A DNA stretch of 64,000 nt, taken from assembly GCA_963780805.1 (NCBI GenBank), contig CAWADP010000007.1, forward strand, positions 248,001 to 312,000, written 5' to 3'. Source of the stretch: JASHVB01 sp963780805. GTDB taxonomy: Bacteria > Pseudomonadota > Alphaproteobacteria > Acetobacterales > Acetobacteraceae. The notes beneath the pieces were generated by a model, which had not been told where the DNA came from, did no database searches, and saw nothing but the letters and a program-made list of their open reading frames with translations. The position numbers were made by a program, and so were the translations under genes. Of the stretch, positions 26,368 to 34,602 are shown piece after piece. How positions within the stretch are numbered: position 1 is the stretch's first letter; each line of letters opens with the position of its first letter.

Positions 26368-28284
26368 TCAGCCCTCAACCACGTGGATGAATGTTTCGGC
26401 GGGCTTGAAGCCGGCCAGATCGAGGATGTTGCGGTTGCCGCCGGCCTCGTCGCGTTCCATCACGGTAAAGCCCAGCCGGGCATAGTGGTCCTTCACCATG
26501 CCGTTCTTCTTGGTCGGGATGTATTCGCCCGCCAGCCGCCGCGCCCCAAGCTGCTGCGCCTCCTGCGCGATCAGGTTCAACGTGGTCGGCTCAACCTGGC
26601 GGCCCAGCACGCGACAGCTCATCAGCCAGGTGTCGATGTACAGATCCTGGTTGTCGAGCAATCGGCCGACGATGATGGCGATCACGCCGTTGTCGCCGAA
26701 GCGGTCGAGCAAGCGAAGCTGTAGCCCGAACGCGTTCGGGTCGGCCATGACCGCCAGCACGTCCTCCTCGGTATAGCGCCGCGTCGTCAGGTTGAACTGG
26801 TTCGACTTGTTGATGAGCTGGACGATGCGCTGCAACCCGATCCGGTCGAAGCGCTTCCACACGAGCTGCATTTCCATGCCGCGCAGGTAGCCTGGCAGAT
26901 CGGTGGCGGACGCCTTCAGCGCGTCGCGCGCCTTGTTGCCCTGGTATTGCGAGGTGCGCTCGCGATCCTCGTCGGTGACCGACAGGCCCTCGAAATACCC
27001 CGCATCGGCCAGCGCGCGCGGGAAATAGGTGGGGTCGTCGGACACCTCCGGCACCGCCACGATCGGCAGTTCCTGCCGCACCAGGTTGCGCTCGAACGGG
27101 TTGTCGTCGACGAACACCAGCGAGTCGAGGCCGATGTTCAGCTCCTCGGCGATGGCGCGGATGTTGCCGGCCTTGTCCGACCAGTTGGCGACAAAGGAGG
27201 AGATGTCGGGGCGCCGGAGCACCATCTCCGGGTGCCTTTCGAACGGCTCCACGGCGTTGGCTTCGTCGTTCTTGGAGCAGACGGCGAGGATCACGCCGCG
27301 GCGCGACAGTTCCCGCGCGTAGTCCTGGAAGGCGACATAGGCTTCGCCCAGCGCACTGCCCTGGCCGAGGGCGATGCCCTCCATGCCGTCGTCGCCGATG
27401 ACGCCGCCCCACATGGTGTTGTCGAGGTCCATGACCAGGCACTTGAACGACCGCCCTTGCTTGGCGGCGAGCAAGCGCCCGACCAGATCGCCGTACAGCG
27501 GCGCGGCCGGCGGTGCGATCTCCTGCTTCGAGCGGTGCCACAGGGCCACGTCGTGCCACGCGGCGATGCCGTCGCGGGCGGCGTACTCTTCGATGGAGAG
27601 CAGATCGACGCCGTCTTCATCCGCGATGCCACGCAGGGCGTCGTTGAGGCGAGCGAGGAAACGGGCGCGCGAACCAGGCAAGCGGTGTTCGTTGCTACCC
27701 AGCACCGAAGGATGCACTGGCAGCGCGGTCTGCTGAATGATCGGGCAGCGGAACGCGTCGCGCGCCAGGCGCCAGGTCTCGCGGATCCGGCCCTTGATCT
27801 CATCCAGCGCGGCGTCGGCGCCGGCGACGTCGAGGCCCGCGGTGATGCCGGCGGTCAGGTGGTAGCCGTCCAGCGACAGCAGGATCGCGCTGGGCTTGAA
27901 GGCATGCAGATCCGAGTCCGGATCGGACAGTTCCTGCGCGTACTGGCCGAAATCGTTCTCATAGGTATCGATCCAGATGCCTCGGCGCAGGCCGGCGACA
28001 CGGATCCCCGGCAGCAGATGGGTCAGCGTGGCCGACCCGAGCACCGCGAGGCGCACCGGCTTGGTGGCCAGTCCCTCTGGCCTGGCCGGGAACACGCGGC
28101 GCACCGTCTCGTCCAGCGCGTTGGTCAGCACGAAGTTCAGCCGCGCGTTGGCAAGAGCGACGGCTTCCGGCCAGGCGGCGGCGGGATCCGCGCCCGCGGA
28201 ACCTGTGCCCGCGGAACCTGTGCCCAGAGCGCGCAGGCGCGGGCGCCAGTCGGGGATGGTCGGCAGCCAGTGCAGTTCGGTCAC
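26368..28284 (-). CDS. FkbH-like HAD-IIIC family protein
   Basis: About 638 residues from a GTG at 28284 (TELHWLPTIPDWRP), with GAGGGAA about 10 bases upstream. FkbH-type proteins load a glyceryl unit from 1,3-bisphosphoglycerate onto an acyl carrier protein. The central HAD domain shows CLVMDLDNTMWGGVIGDDG (DxDxT, near residue 285), AVCSKNDEANA and VFVDDNPFERN. The N-terminal part (LAVLGSATLTHLLPGI, LLSLDGYHLT) is the usual SGNH-like region. The C-terminal part (NKSNQFNLTTRRYTEEDV, IIVGRLLDNQDLYIDTWLMS) is acyltransferase-like. An ACP gene follows after 6 bases. No polyketide synthase is in the window, so the final product is unknown. Confidence 0.92.
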   Translation of the reverse strand: MTELHWLPTIPDWRPRLRALGTGSAGTGSAGADPAAAWPEAVALANARLNFVLTNALDETVRRVFPARPEGLATKPVRLAVLGSATLTHLLPGIRVAGLRRGIWIDTYENDFGQYAQELSDPDSDLHAFKPSAILLSLDGYHLTAGITAGLDVAGADAALDEIKGRIRETWRLARDAFRCPIIQQTALPVHPSVLGSNEHRLPGSRARFLARLNDALRGIADEDGVDLLSIEEYAARDGIAAWHDVALWHRSKQEIAPPAAPLYGDLVGRLLAAKQGRSFKCLVMDLDNTMWGGVIGDDGMEGIALGQGSALGEAYVAFQDYARELSRRGVILAVCSKNDEANAVEPFERHPEMVLRRPDISSFVANWSDKAGNIRAIAEELNIGLDSLVFVDDNPFERNLVRQELPIVAVPEVSDDPTYFPRALADAGYFEGLSVTDEDRERTSQYQGNKARDALKASATDLPGYLRGMEMQLVWKRFDRIGLQRIVQLINKSNQFNLTTRRYTEEDVLAVMADPNAFGLQLRLLDRFGDNGVIAIIVGRLLDNQDLYIDTWLMSCRVLGRQVEPTTLNLIAQEAQQLGARRLAGEYIPTKKNGMVKDHYARLGFTVMERDEAGGNRNILDLAGFKPAETFIHVVEG

Positions 28285-28522
28285 GTTGCGTATTCCCTCG
28301 GGCGTGTTCCTTGGGGGTGTTCCTGGCGCAAGTGGCCGGATTTTGCGGCCGGACAGAGGTTCGCAGGAGCGCTTGCTGGCGAATGACCTAACACCGCGTT
28401 GCAGCACGTTCAACAAAAACGGAGCGCGAGACACCCATTGTTCACGGTTCGAGCCAGGGTGCGGCTTCCCCGGCGGCGCGGATCGGGTAGGTTTGGGTGA
28501 TTGAGGCAAGGGGGGAACGGGC

Positions 28523-29443
28523 ATGAGCGATATCCGCACGGTGGCAACCGGGCTGCGCTTTCCGGAGGGGCCGGTGGCGATGCGCGACGGCTCGGTCGTG
28601 CTGGTGGAGATCGAGCGTCAGACCGTCAGCCGCGTCGCGCCGGACGGATCGGTGGTGGTGGTGGCGCGTACCGGCGGCGGGCCGAATGGGCTGGCGGTGG
28701 GGCCGGATGATGCGTTCTACGTCTGCAACAACGGCGGCTTCCTGTGGCGCACCGAAATGAACATGCTGCGCCCGGCAGGCGTGCCATCCGACTACGCCGG
28801 CGGGCGGATCGAGCGGGTGGACCCGAAGACCGGCGCGGTCTCCGTGCTTTACGACCGCTGCGGGGCGCACAGGCTGGTCGGGCCGAACGACCTGGTGTTC
28901 GATGGCCAGGGCGGGTTCTATTTCACCGACCTCGGCAAGGCGCGGGCACGCGACCGAGACTGGGGCGGGGTATATTACGCGCTCGCCGATGGTTCGAAGA
29001 TCGTCGAGGTGGCGCACCCGATCCTGACCCCGAACGGCATCGGCCTGTCGCCGGACGGTCGCGTGCTGTACGTCGCCGAAACCGAGACTGCGCGGCTGTG
29101 GGCGTTCGATATCGTGGCGCCGGGGGTGGTGAAGAAGGCGCTGTTCCCGTCGCCGCATGGCGGCCGGATCGTCGCTGGCCTGGGCGGGTTCCAGCGGTTC
29201 GACAGCCTGGCGGTGGATGCGGCCGGCAACGTCTGCGTCGCCACGCTTGTCAACGGGTCGGTCAGCGTGATCGCACCGGACGGGCGATTGCTGCGGCAGG
29301 TGCCGATGCCCGACATGTTCTGCACCAACATCTGCTTCGGCGGACCGGACCTGCGCACCGCCTACATGACGCTGTCCGGGACCGGGAAGCTGGTGGCGAT
29401 GGACTGGCCGGAGCCCGGACTGCGGCTGGCGCACGAGGCGTAG
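28523..29443 (+). CDS. SMP-30/gluconolactonase/LRE family lactonase
   Basis: 306-residue six-bladed propeller enzyme. Motifs in order: GLRFPEGPVAMRDGSVVLVE (first-blade metal-site Glu in FPEGP), GPNGLAVGPDDAFYVCNNGG, VGPNDLVFDGQGGFYFTDLG (ligand Asn), LTPNGIGLSPDGRVLYVAET and FDSLAVDAAGNVCVATLV (ligand Asp). The divalent-metal centre of sugar lactonases thus looks complete. A short ribosome site (AGGGGGG) precedes the ATG. It converges on higA with 8 bases between. It is divergent from the FkbH-like gene; the 238 bases between them (28285-28522) hold no gene and should contain both promoters. Confidence 0.93.
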   Translation: MSDIRTVATGLRFPEGPVAMRDGSVVLVEIERQTVSRVAPDGSVVVVARTGGGPNGLAVGPDDAFYVCNNGGFLWRTEMNMLRPAGVPSDYAGGRIERVDPKTGAVSVLYDRCGAHRLVGPNDLVFDGQGGFYFTDLGKARARDRDWGGVYYALADGSKIVEVAHPILTPNGIGLSPDGRVLYVAETETARLWAFDIVAPGVVKKALFPSPHGGRIVAGLGGFQRFDSLAVDAAGNVCVATLVNGSVSVIAPDGRLLRQVPMPDMFCTNICFGGPDLRTAYMTLSGTGKLVAMDWPEPGLRLAHEA

Positions 29444-29451
29444 GACCGGAT

Positions 29452-29805
29452 TTATCTCGCCGCGCGCCGCGTAGCGCTGCCTGCTGCCGTGCGCCCACGA
29501 GGGGCGGTCGCCGAGCGGCGGCTCCCCTGCGCCGTCGCGACACGCGGCAACGCATCGCCGATTTCTTGCTCGGCTCGCCGTAGCTCGTAGATTTGCTGCA
29601 AATTCATCCAGAACGCCGCGCTGGTGCCGAAATACCGTCCGAGCCGAAGTGCTGTATCGGCGGTAATTCCGCGCGTTCCATGCAGAATCCCGGTGATACG
29701 GTTCGGTGGCACATCGATATCGCGTGCCAACTGCGCCGCCGTAACGCCAATGGCCGCGATGGGTTCAGCCAGATGCTCTCCAGGGTGTATTGCGCTCCGT
29801 GCCAT
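29452..29805 (-). CDS. higA: HigA family antitoxin (XRE DNA-binding)
   Basis: 117 residues. HigA signature: IHPGEHLAEPIAAIGVTAAQ, then LARDIDVPPNRITGILHGTR, GITADTALRLGRYFGTSAAF and WMNLQQIYELRRAEQEIGD. The helix-turn-helix binds the module's own promoter and the protein neutralises HigB RNase. The last 25 or so residues (after PRVATAQG) are an Arg/Ser/Ala-rich tail not typical of the family, perhaps from loss of the original stop. The start ATG at 29805 lies 8 bases after the toxin stop at 29814. The toxin gene upstream is frameshifted, so the antitoxin may persist without an active partner. Confidence 0.93.
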   Translation of the reverse strand: MARSAIHPGEHLAEPIAAIGVTAAQLARDIDVPPNRITGILHGTRGITADTALRLGRYFGTSAAFWMNLQQIYELRRAEQEIGDALPRVATAQGSRRSATAPRGRTAAGSATRRAAR

Positions 29806-29813
29806 GCTGCCTC

Positions 29814-30127
29814 TTAGTGGTAGTCTTCAATCGTGACATTCTCCGGCCCTGACGAACCATTCGGCCATTTTAAGCAGATCCTCCATTTATCCTGATGCCA
29901 TAGGTGTCGCTCCGATCACCTTTCAGCTTTTCGCAGTGGTGGCCAGGGAACCCTGCGATGTCGCCGAGCACCGTTGCTGCATCCAACCTGTCCAGCCGTA
30001 CCTCGGCCTGACGCCGAAGGGGCTCGAACCGGCGGACGCGTTCTCCGCGAGCAAAGCGAGCCGTGGGCGTATCGCCATAGCGACGGCGGCTCGGTGCCCT
30101 GCTGTCAGCCCGGAGGCTCCCCTGCAC
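29814..30127 (-). pseudogene. higB: HigB/RelE-family toxin, frameshifted
   Basis: Upstream of higA the minus strand reads RRRYGDTPTARFARGERVRR, LRRQAEVRLDRLDAATVLGD and CEKLKGDRSDTYGIRIN, close to HigB (LDAA, LEALKGDR, SIRIN). After RIN the frame ends quickly (GGSA stop at 29870). The true C-terminus is in another frame: ICLKWPNGSSGPENVTIEDY, then His and a TAA at 29814-29816, just before higA. Where WRICF is expected after IN, the bases ATAAATGGAGGATC fit loss of about 7 bases from an AATGAnCAATGG-like sequence. The toxin should be inactive, because HigB needs its C-terminal strand. The exact start is uncertain: 30127 is the nearest in-frame ATG. Confidence 0.75.
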
Positions 30128-30174
30128 CGGCCCACCGTGCTACGCCATTACCTTCTCTCGGGAGGAGCCACGCC

Positions 30175-31263
30175 GTGAAGATCACCAAGATTGCCACTCG
30201 CGAATACCGCTGGCCCCGCCACAAGCCGATCGCCAACGGCAAGCACACCTACACGCACGTCAGCTTCGCCGTGGTAGAGATCGAGACCGACGACGGCATC
30301 ACCGGCATCGGCCTCGGCGGCGCCGGAGGCATCGAGCAAGCGACCATACAGCACCTCACCCCCCTGCTGATCGGTGAGGACCCGATCGACGTCGAGCGCC
30401 TGTGGCACAAACTATGGGTGCCGAAGCTGGTCGGTCGCCGCGGCCTGACCACGCGGGCCATCGCCGCGATCGACATCGGCCTCTGGGACATCCGTGCCAA
30501 AGCAGCCCGTCTGCCGCTCTACAAACTTCTCGGCGGTTTCCGCGACCGCGTGCCGACCTACATCGCCGGCGGCTATTACGAGGAAGGCAAGGGTTTGCGC
30601 GAGCTGGCGCAGGAAATGGAAGCCAATGTCCGCATGGGCGCGAAAGCGGTGAAGATGAAGATCGGCGGCGTCCCGATCGCCGAGGACGTGGCGCGCGTGC
30701 GCACCGCGCGCGAGGCGATCGGTCCCGACGTCAAGCTGATGGTCGATGCCAACTGCGCCTACCGTGCCTATGAGGCGATCCAGATCGCCAAACGCATGGA
30801 GCCCTACGACATCTTCTGGTTCGAGGAGCCGGTGATGCCGGACGACTACGATGGCCATCGCCGGCTGGCGCAGGCCACCAGCATCCCGATCGCCACCGGC
30901 GAGAACGAATACACCCGCTACGGTTTCCGCGACCTGATCCGTAACGAATGCGCCGCGATCCTGAACGCGGATGCGAAAGTGCTGGGCGGGGTGACGGAGT
31001 TCATGAAGGTGGCAGCGCTGGCGCAGGCGCACGACCTGGACATCGCGCCGCACGGATCGCAGGACATTCACGTGCACCTGGTGGCGGCGATCAGCAACGG
31101 GCTGATCCTGGAATTCTACCGCGACACGGTCGATCCGATGTGGGGCCGGGTGTACCATCACACGCTGCGGCTGAACTCGGATGGCACGGTCAGTCCGCCC
31201 GACGTACCCGGCATCGGCGCCGATCCGAACTATGAATCGCTGGCGGAATTCCGTGTGGCGTGA
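30175..31263 (+). CDS. Mandelate racemase/muconate lactonizing enzyme family dehydratase
   Basis: Enolase-superfamily acid-sugar dehydratase or racemase, 362 residues. Start is a GTG at 30175 (KITKIATREYRWPRHKPIAN) with GGAGGAG about 9 bases upstream. Catalytic features visible: the Lys pair in AVKMKIGG (second-strand KxK), metal ligands Asp in LMVDANCAY, Glu in FWFEEPVMPDD, and Glu in TGENEYTRYGF. The general-base His is probably in IAPHGSQDIHVHL. This resembles the galactonate/rhamnonate dehydratase group, but substrate cannot be fixed. The next plus-strand gene is a dehydroquinase-like protein 245 bases downstream. Confidence 0.92.
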   Translation: MKITKIATREYRWPRHKPIANGKHTYTHVSFAVVEIETDDGITGIGLGGAGGIEQATIQHLTPLLIGEDPIDVERLWHKLWVPKLVGRRGLTTRAIAAIDIGLWDIRAKAARLPLYKLLGGFRDRVPTYIAGGYYEEGKGLRELAQEMEANVRMGAKAVKMKIGGVPIAEDVARVRTAREAIGPDVKLMVDANCAYRAYEAIQIAKRMEPYDIFWFEEPVMPDDYDGHRRLAQATSIPIATGENEYTRYGFRDLIRNECAAILNADAKVLGGVTEFMKVAALAQAHDLDIAPHGSQDIHVHLVAAISNGLILEFYRDTVDPMWGRVYHHTLRLNSDGTVSPPDVPGIGADPNYESLAEFRVA

Positions 31264-31269
31264 GACAGA

Positions 31270-31450
31270 TATTTCACCACGAAGGCACGAAGGCACGAAG
31301 CCGGTGTCGGCGGCCATTGGTGCCCGCCGTCATGGCCGGGTCAAGCCCGGCCGTCCACCCCGCTCTTCCGCGCGCAGATGGTCGGTCAAGCCCGGCCATG
31401 ACGGGGGGGCACCAACCACTGCTTCGTGGCTTCGTGCCTTCGTGTTGAAA
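31270..31450. repeat. Nested inverted repeat between the enolase-family and dehydroquinase-like genes
   Basis: Outer arms: CACGAAGGCACGAAG near 31277 and CTTCGTGCCTTCGTG near 31431. Inner arms: GCCGTCATGGCCGGGTCAAG near 31327 and GGTCAAGCCCGGCCATGACG near 31383. The inner unit is the family-B repeat that recurs near 43620-43695 and 46500-46615. Together they look like one repeat inserted into another. No coding signal in this stretch. Confidence 0.7.
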
Positions 31451-31508
31451 TCGCTTGCGCTGCGGCGGTCGCCCCAGTCCCCACACACCAACCCAGGGAA
31501 CCTCTCCG

Positions 31509-31940
31509 ATGCCCAAAATCCTCGTCATCCATGGTGCCGGCATGAACATGCGCGGCAAGGTGCAGATCGAAATCTTCGGCCCCATGATGCTGCCCGAGTA
31601 CGACGAGCGCATCCGCGGTTACGCCGCCGAGCTCGGCGTGGACATCGAGATCTTCCACTCCAACATCGAAGGCGAGGTTATCAACAAGCTGTACGAAGCC
31701 AATGACCGCGGCTTCGATGCTGCCTTGTTCAATCCCGCCGGGTTCTCGCGTGGCTATCCGGCGCTGGTGGCGGCGATCAACCAGGTGAAGTTCCCGACCA
31801 TCGAGGTGCACATCTCCAACCCGGTGCGGCGCGGCCCGGTTTCGGACACCGCGACCGTCAGCCGGGGCATGGTCACGGGTTTCGGACTCGCGGGCTATTA
31901 CCTGGCATTGCGCGGCGTGCGCGACATGCCAGCGAAATAG
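31509..31940 (+). CDS. Type II 3-dehydroquinate dehydratase-like protein lacking the catalytic Tyr
   Basis: 143 residues from the ATG at 31509 (MPKILVIHGAGMNMRGKVQI). Fold and length match type II dehydroquinase (AroQ): KILVIHGAGMNM for the N-terminal loop, IEIFHSNIEGEVINKLYEA, LFNPAGFSRGYPALVAAI, TIEVHISNPVRR and VTGFGLAGYYLALRGV. In true AroQ the loop carries Arg-x4-Tyr (LGxREPxxYG). Here it reads MRGKVQIEIFG, with Phe where the catalytic Tyr should be, and NPGAxTH is NPAGFSRG. The later Arg after the HISN segment is also not evident. So the fold is kept but dehydroquinase chemistry is doubtful. Position after an acid-sugar dehydratase suggests a catabolic or altered role. Confidence 0.8.
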   Translation: MPKILVIHGAGMNMRGKVQIEIFGPMMLPEYDERIRGYAAELGVDIEIFHSNIEGEVINKLYEANDRGFDAALFNPAGFSRGYPALVAAINQVKFPTIEVHISNPVRRGPVSDTATVSRGMVTGFGLAGYYLALRGVRDMPAK

Positions 31941-31967
31941 CGGGCGGAAGTGCGCGCCACTGAGTAA

Positions 31968-32158
31968 CCGTCACTGCGAGTTGACCACCGGCCTGGCGGC
32001 CGACCCGCCTTGAAGGAAACGGCGATCCGAGCGGGGCAGAACACCCCTCCCCCCGAGGCAGGGGCTGGGGGGTGGAGTCGCAAAGTTTCGCCCCCTCCCT
32101 CAAGGAGAGCGGAGGTTCCTGGTGCGCGGGAGATTGCTTCGCTGCGCCCGCAATGACA
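31968..32158. repeat. Intergenic repeat block, family A with C-rich insert
   Basis: Left end CGTCACTGCGAGTTGACC near 31969 and right end GGGAGATTGCTTCGCTGCG near 32129, closing with CCCGCAATGAC at about 32148-32158. Between them lies a CCCCTCCCCCCGAGGCAGGGGCTGGGGGG block (32043-32072). The right arm is a good family-A arm; the left is diverged. The block lies between the convergent dehydroquinase-like and msrB genes. Confidence 0.6.
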
Positions 32159-32170
32159 TTCGAGACAGCG

Positions 32171-32605
32171 TCATGCTTCCGGTTCAAACCCCATCGCCAC
32201 GCCGTTCATGCAGTAGCGCTCCCCCGTGGGGCGCGGGCCGTCGGGGAACACGTGCCCCAGATGGCCGCCGCAACGGCTGCAATGCACCTCGGTGCGGGTC
32301 ATAAACAGGCTGCGGTCCTCGGTGGTGCCGACGGCACCTTCCAGTGGGGCATAGAAGCTGGGCCAGCCGGTGCCGCTCTCGAATTTCGTTCCTGTAGAGA
32401 ACAGTTTCTGGCCGCAGCCGGCGCAGACAAAGACGCCGGGCCGCTTTTCCTGGTTCAGCGGGCTGGTGCCGGCGCGCTCCGTCCCATGCTTGCGCAGCAC
32501 CGAGAACGCCGGGGGCGACAGCTTTTGCCGCCACTCCTCGTCGCTGTGCTGGATCGGGTAGTTCGTCTCGTCCTCGGCGTGGCCGCCGCCGAACAGGCGC
32601 TTCAT
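32171..32605 (-). CDS. msrB: Peptide-methionine (R)-S-oxide reductase
   Basis: Reduces the R-epimer of methionine sulfoxide in damaged proteins. 144 residues, normal length. Zinc-binding cysteines appear as CAGCG and CSRCGGH, substrate-site residues as FESGTGWPSF, and the catalytic Cys in RYCMNGVAMGF at the C-terminus. The N-terminus (MKRLFGGGHAEDETNYPIQH) has no signal peptide, so the enzyme is cytoplasmic. No msrA in the window. The intergenic region between its start and the small membrane gene (32606-32726) contains no other gene. Confidence 0.96.
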   Translation of the reverse strand: MKRLFGGGHAEDETNYPIQHSDEEWRQKLSPPAFSVLRKHGTERAGTSPLNQEKRPGVFVCAGCGQKLFSTGTKFESGTGWPSFYAPLEGAVGTTEDRSLFMTRTEVHCSRCGGHLGHVFPDGPRPTGERYCMNGVAMGFEPEA

Positions 32606-32726
32606 AAGTGGCCCCTCCCGCTGGTTGGTCGGGGCGGAGTGTAGTGCACTTCCCGGTCCGGCCGGAACCCGCGGCGGAGCGGCGTTGCCGGAGACGCGCA
32701 GCGAGGCCCGCCCCGGGTGCGCCCGA

Positions 32727-32825
32727 CTACATGCCGGCCGCCCACTCCACCAGGACGTAGAGCACCAGCGCGGCGCCGGAAGCGATCACCGCGACGGTGA
32801 CGATGACGCTCCACCAGTCATCCAT
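32727..32825 (-). CDS. 32-residue single-pass membrane protein
   Basis: ATG at 32825 with GGAGG about 8 bases upstream, stop at 32727. Sequence begins MDDWWSVIVTVAVIASGAAL and continues into VLYVLVEWAAGM: almost entirely one membrane helix (about residues 5-27) with an acidic N-terminus. It lies 83 bases downstream of a small lipoprotein gene on the same strand. Too short for homology judgement; the strong ribosome site and hydrophobic design support it as a real small protein. Function unknown. Confidence 0.55.
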   Translation of the reverse strand: MDDWWSVIVTVAVIASGAALVLYVLVEWAAGM

Positions 32826-32908
32826 CTCGCGCCTCCAGCGTCGCCCGGCCGCGGTCTCCGGCCTGGCGGGGATCCCGCTGGTCCGCAACGGCCACATCGG
32901 AGCAGGCG

Positions 32909-33115
32909 CTACCAACGGCCCCAGCCGCCGTGCCACCCGCCACCGACCACAACGCCGCCAACCACCGGCGGGTAGTAGCCATAGGCGGGATACCCCGAAT
33001 AAGCCGGAAAAACACAGCAGGGTACATAGGTGCCGGTATAGGGGTCGTAGGCACAGCCCTGGAGCGTTGCCACGGCAACGATCAGCACAACTGCCGCGCC
33101 AACCGTCTTCAACAT
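32909..33115 (-). CDS. Small Tyr/Gly/Pro-rich lipoprotein
   Basis: 68 residues from the ATG at 33115, AGGAGG 6 bases upstream. MLKTVGAAVVLIVAVATLQG is a lipoprotein signal, followed by CAYDPYTG. The lipobox LQGC places the lipidated Cys at residue 21. The mature part is rich in Tyr, Gly and Pro (VFPAYSGYPAYGYYPPVV) and ends with a Gly/Trp-rich tail (GGGWHGGWGRW). Similar short envelope lipoproteins are common in Acetobacteraceae with no known function. The next gene on this strand is the 32-residue membrane protein. Confidence 0.75.
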   Translation of the reverse strand: MLKTVGAAVVLIVAVATLQGCAYDPYTGTYVPCCVFPAYSGYPAYGYYPPVVGGVVVGGGWHGGWGRW

Positions 33116-33505
33116 GTGAACCTCCTCGCATTCCATCAGAAACGCGGACACGGCATCAGATAAGGTCAGTTTGTTGCTGATGTGTTTCACGGATGCAACA
33201 CTCAGCCGCTGCGCCGGCCGCCGGCCGAAGGCATTGTTACGATCCCATCCCGGAAGGTCAACGTCGCGGAAACCGTCGCGGGCACCATGCGTGGATCAGG
33301 TGCAATGCGGCCTGGCCTCGCTTAGCATGGTCTCCATGCTGCGGACGAGGGAACGCGCATGGACAGGAGGACCGCCATCACCGGCGCGGGATCCGGCATC
33401 GGCCAGGTGGTGGTGCGATTGTGTGGGCGGGGGCGGACCGCGTTACGCGACGCGAGCGACGCCATCCACGTCATCGCACCCGTCCGCCATGACGCGATCC
33501 GGCGC

Positions 33506-34588
33506 ATGCTGCTGTGCCTGACGCTGCTCCTCACCGCCGCGCTGCCGGCACAGGCGCAACAACGCGTGTTGAACGTTTACAACTGGACCGACTACATCGA
33601 CCCCACGGCGCTGAAGCAATTCGAGAAGGAATTCAACGCCAAGGTGAACTATGACGAATTCGACAGCCTGGAGACGCTCGAAGCCAAGATGCTGGCCGGC
33701 CATTCCGGCTATGACATCGTCGTGCCGAGCGACGAGCCCAGCTTCTCCCGCCTGATCAAGGACGGCGCGCTCGCCTCCATCGATCATGCCGATATTCCGA
33801 ACTGGAAGAACCTCGATCCGGCGCTGATGCGGCGCGTGGCGGCGTCCGATCCCCGCAACGCGCATGGTGCGATCTATCTGTATGGCAGCACCGGCCTGGG
33901 CATCAATCCCGACCGCATCCGAGCGCTGGCGCCCGACGCGCCGCTCGACAGTTGGGACCTGCTGTTCCAACCGAAATATGCGCGGCGGCTGGCGTCCTGC
34001 GGCATCGTGATTTTGGATTCGGAGATCGACGTGATCCCGACGGTGCTGCGCTATTTGGGGAAAAGCCAGGACAGCACCAGTGCCGCCGACCTCGCCGCGG
34101 TGGAGCATACGCTGATGGCGATCCGCCCCTATATTCGCAACTTCGCCTCCGGCGGCGCGCTGGAGGCGCTGGCGACCGGCCAGGTGTGCCTGGCGATGGA
34201 TTATTCGGGCGATGTCGCGCAGGCCGCGGAGCGCGCGGAGCAGGCGCATCGCGGCGTGACGGTGCGCTATGTGATTCCGAAGGAAGGCGCGCAGATCGGC
34301 TTCGACATGCTGGCGGTTCCCGCGGACGCGCCGCACAAGGCGCTCGCGTTGCAGTTCATCAATTTTCTGCTCCAGCCGGACGTGATGGCGGGCATCACCA
34401 ACGTGACCCGCTATCCCAACGCGGTTCCGGCGAGCAAGCCGATGGTCCGGCCGGCGCTGCTGGCCAATCCGGCAGTGTATCCAACACCGGCGGACGAGGC
34501 GCGGATGTTCCATATCGGTCCGGTGCCGCTCGCCGCGGAGCGCGCTCGGACCCGCATGTGGGAACGCGTGAAGGCGGGCGGTCAGTGA
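33506..34588 (+). CDS. potD: Spermidine/putrescine-type ABC transporter substrate-binding protein
   Basis: 360 residues from an ATG at 33506 with a clean signal peptide (LLCLTLLLTAALPAQAQ, cleavage before QRVLNV). The mature start QRVLNVYNWTDYIDPTALKQ is the hallmark PotD/PotF polyamine-binding pattern. GYDIVVPSDEPSFSRLIKDG, YLYGSTGLGINPDRI and FASGGALEALATGQVCLAMD are further family segments. The ribosome site is weak at this start. The open frame extends upstream to 33359, where MDRRTAITGAGSGIGQ looks like a leftover short-chain-dehydrogenase N-terminus, so a longer start is unlikely. First gene of a potD-A-B-C operon. Polyamine import is likely, though other amines are possible. Confidence 0.92.
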   Translation: MLLCLTLLLTAALPAQAQQRVLNVYNWTDYIDPTALKQFEKEFNAKVNYDEFDSLETLEAKMLAGHSGYDIVVPSDEPSFSRLIKDGALASIDHADIPNWKNLDPALMRRVAASDPRNAHGAIYLYGSTGLGINPDRIRALAPDAPLDSWDLLFQPKYARRLASCGIVILDSEIDVIPTVLRYLGKSQDSTSAADLAAVEHTLMAIRPYIRNFASGGALEALATGQVCLAMDYSGDVAQAAERAEQAHRGVTVRYVIPKEGAQIGFDMLAVPADAPHKALALQFINFLLQPDVMAGITNVTRYPNAVPASKPMVRPALLANPAVYPTPADEARMFHIGPVPLAAERARTRMWERVKAGGQ

Positions 34589-34602
34589 GCAGCGTCAGGG
34601 GC

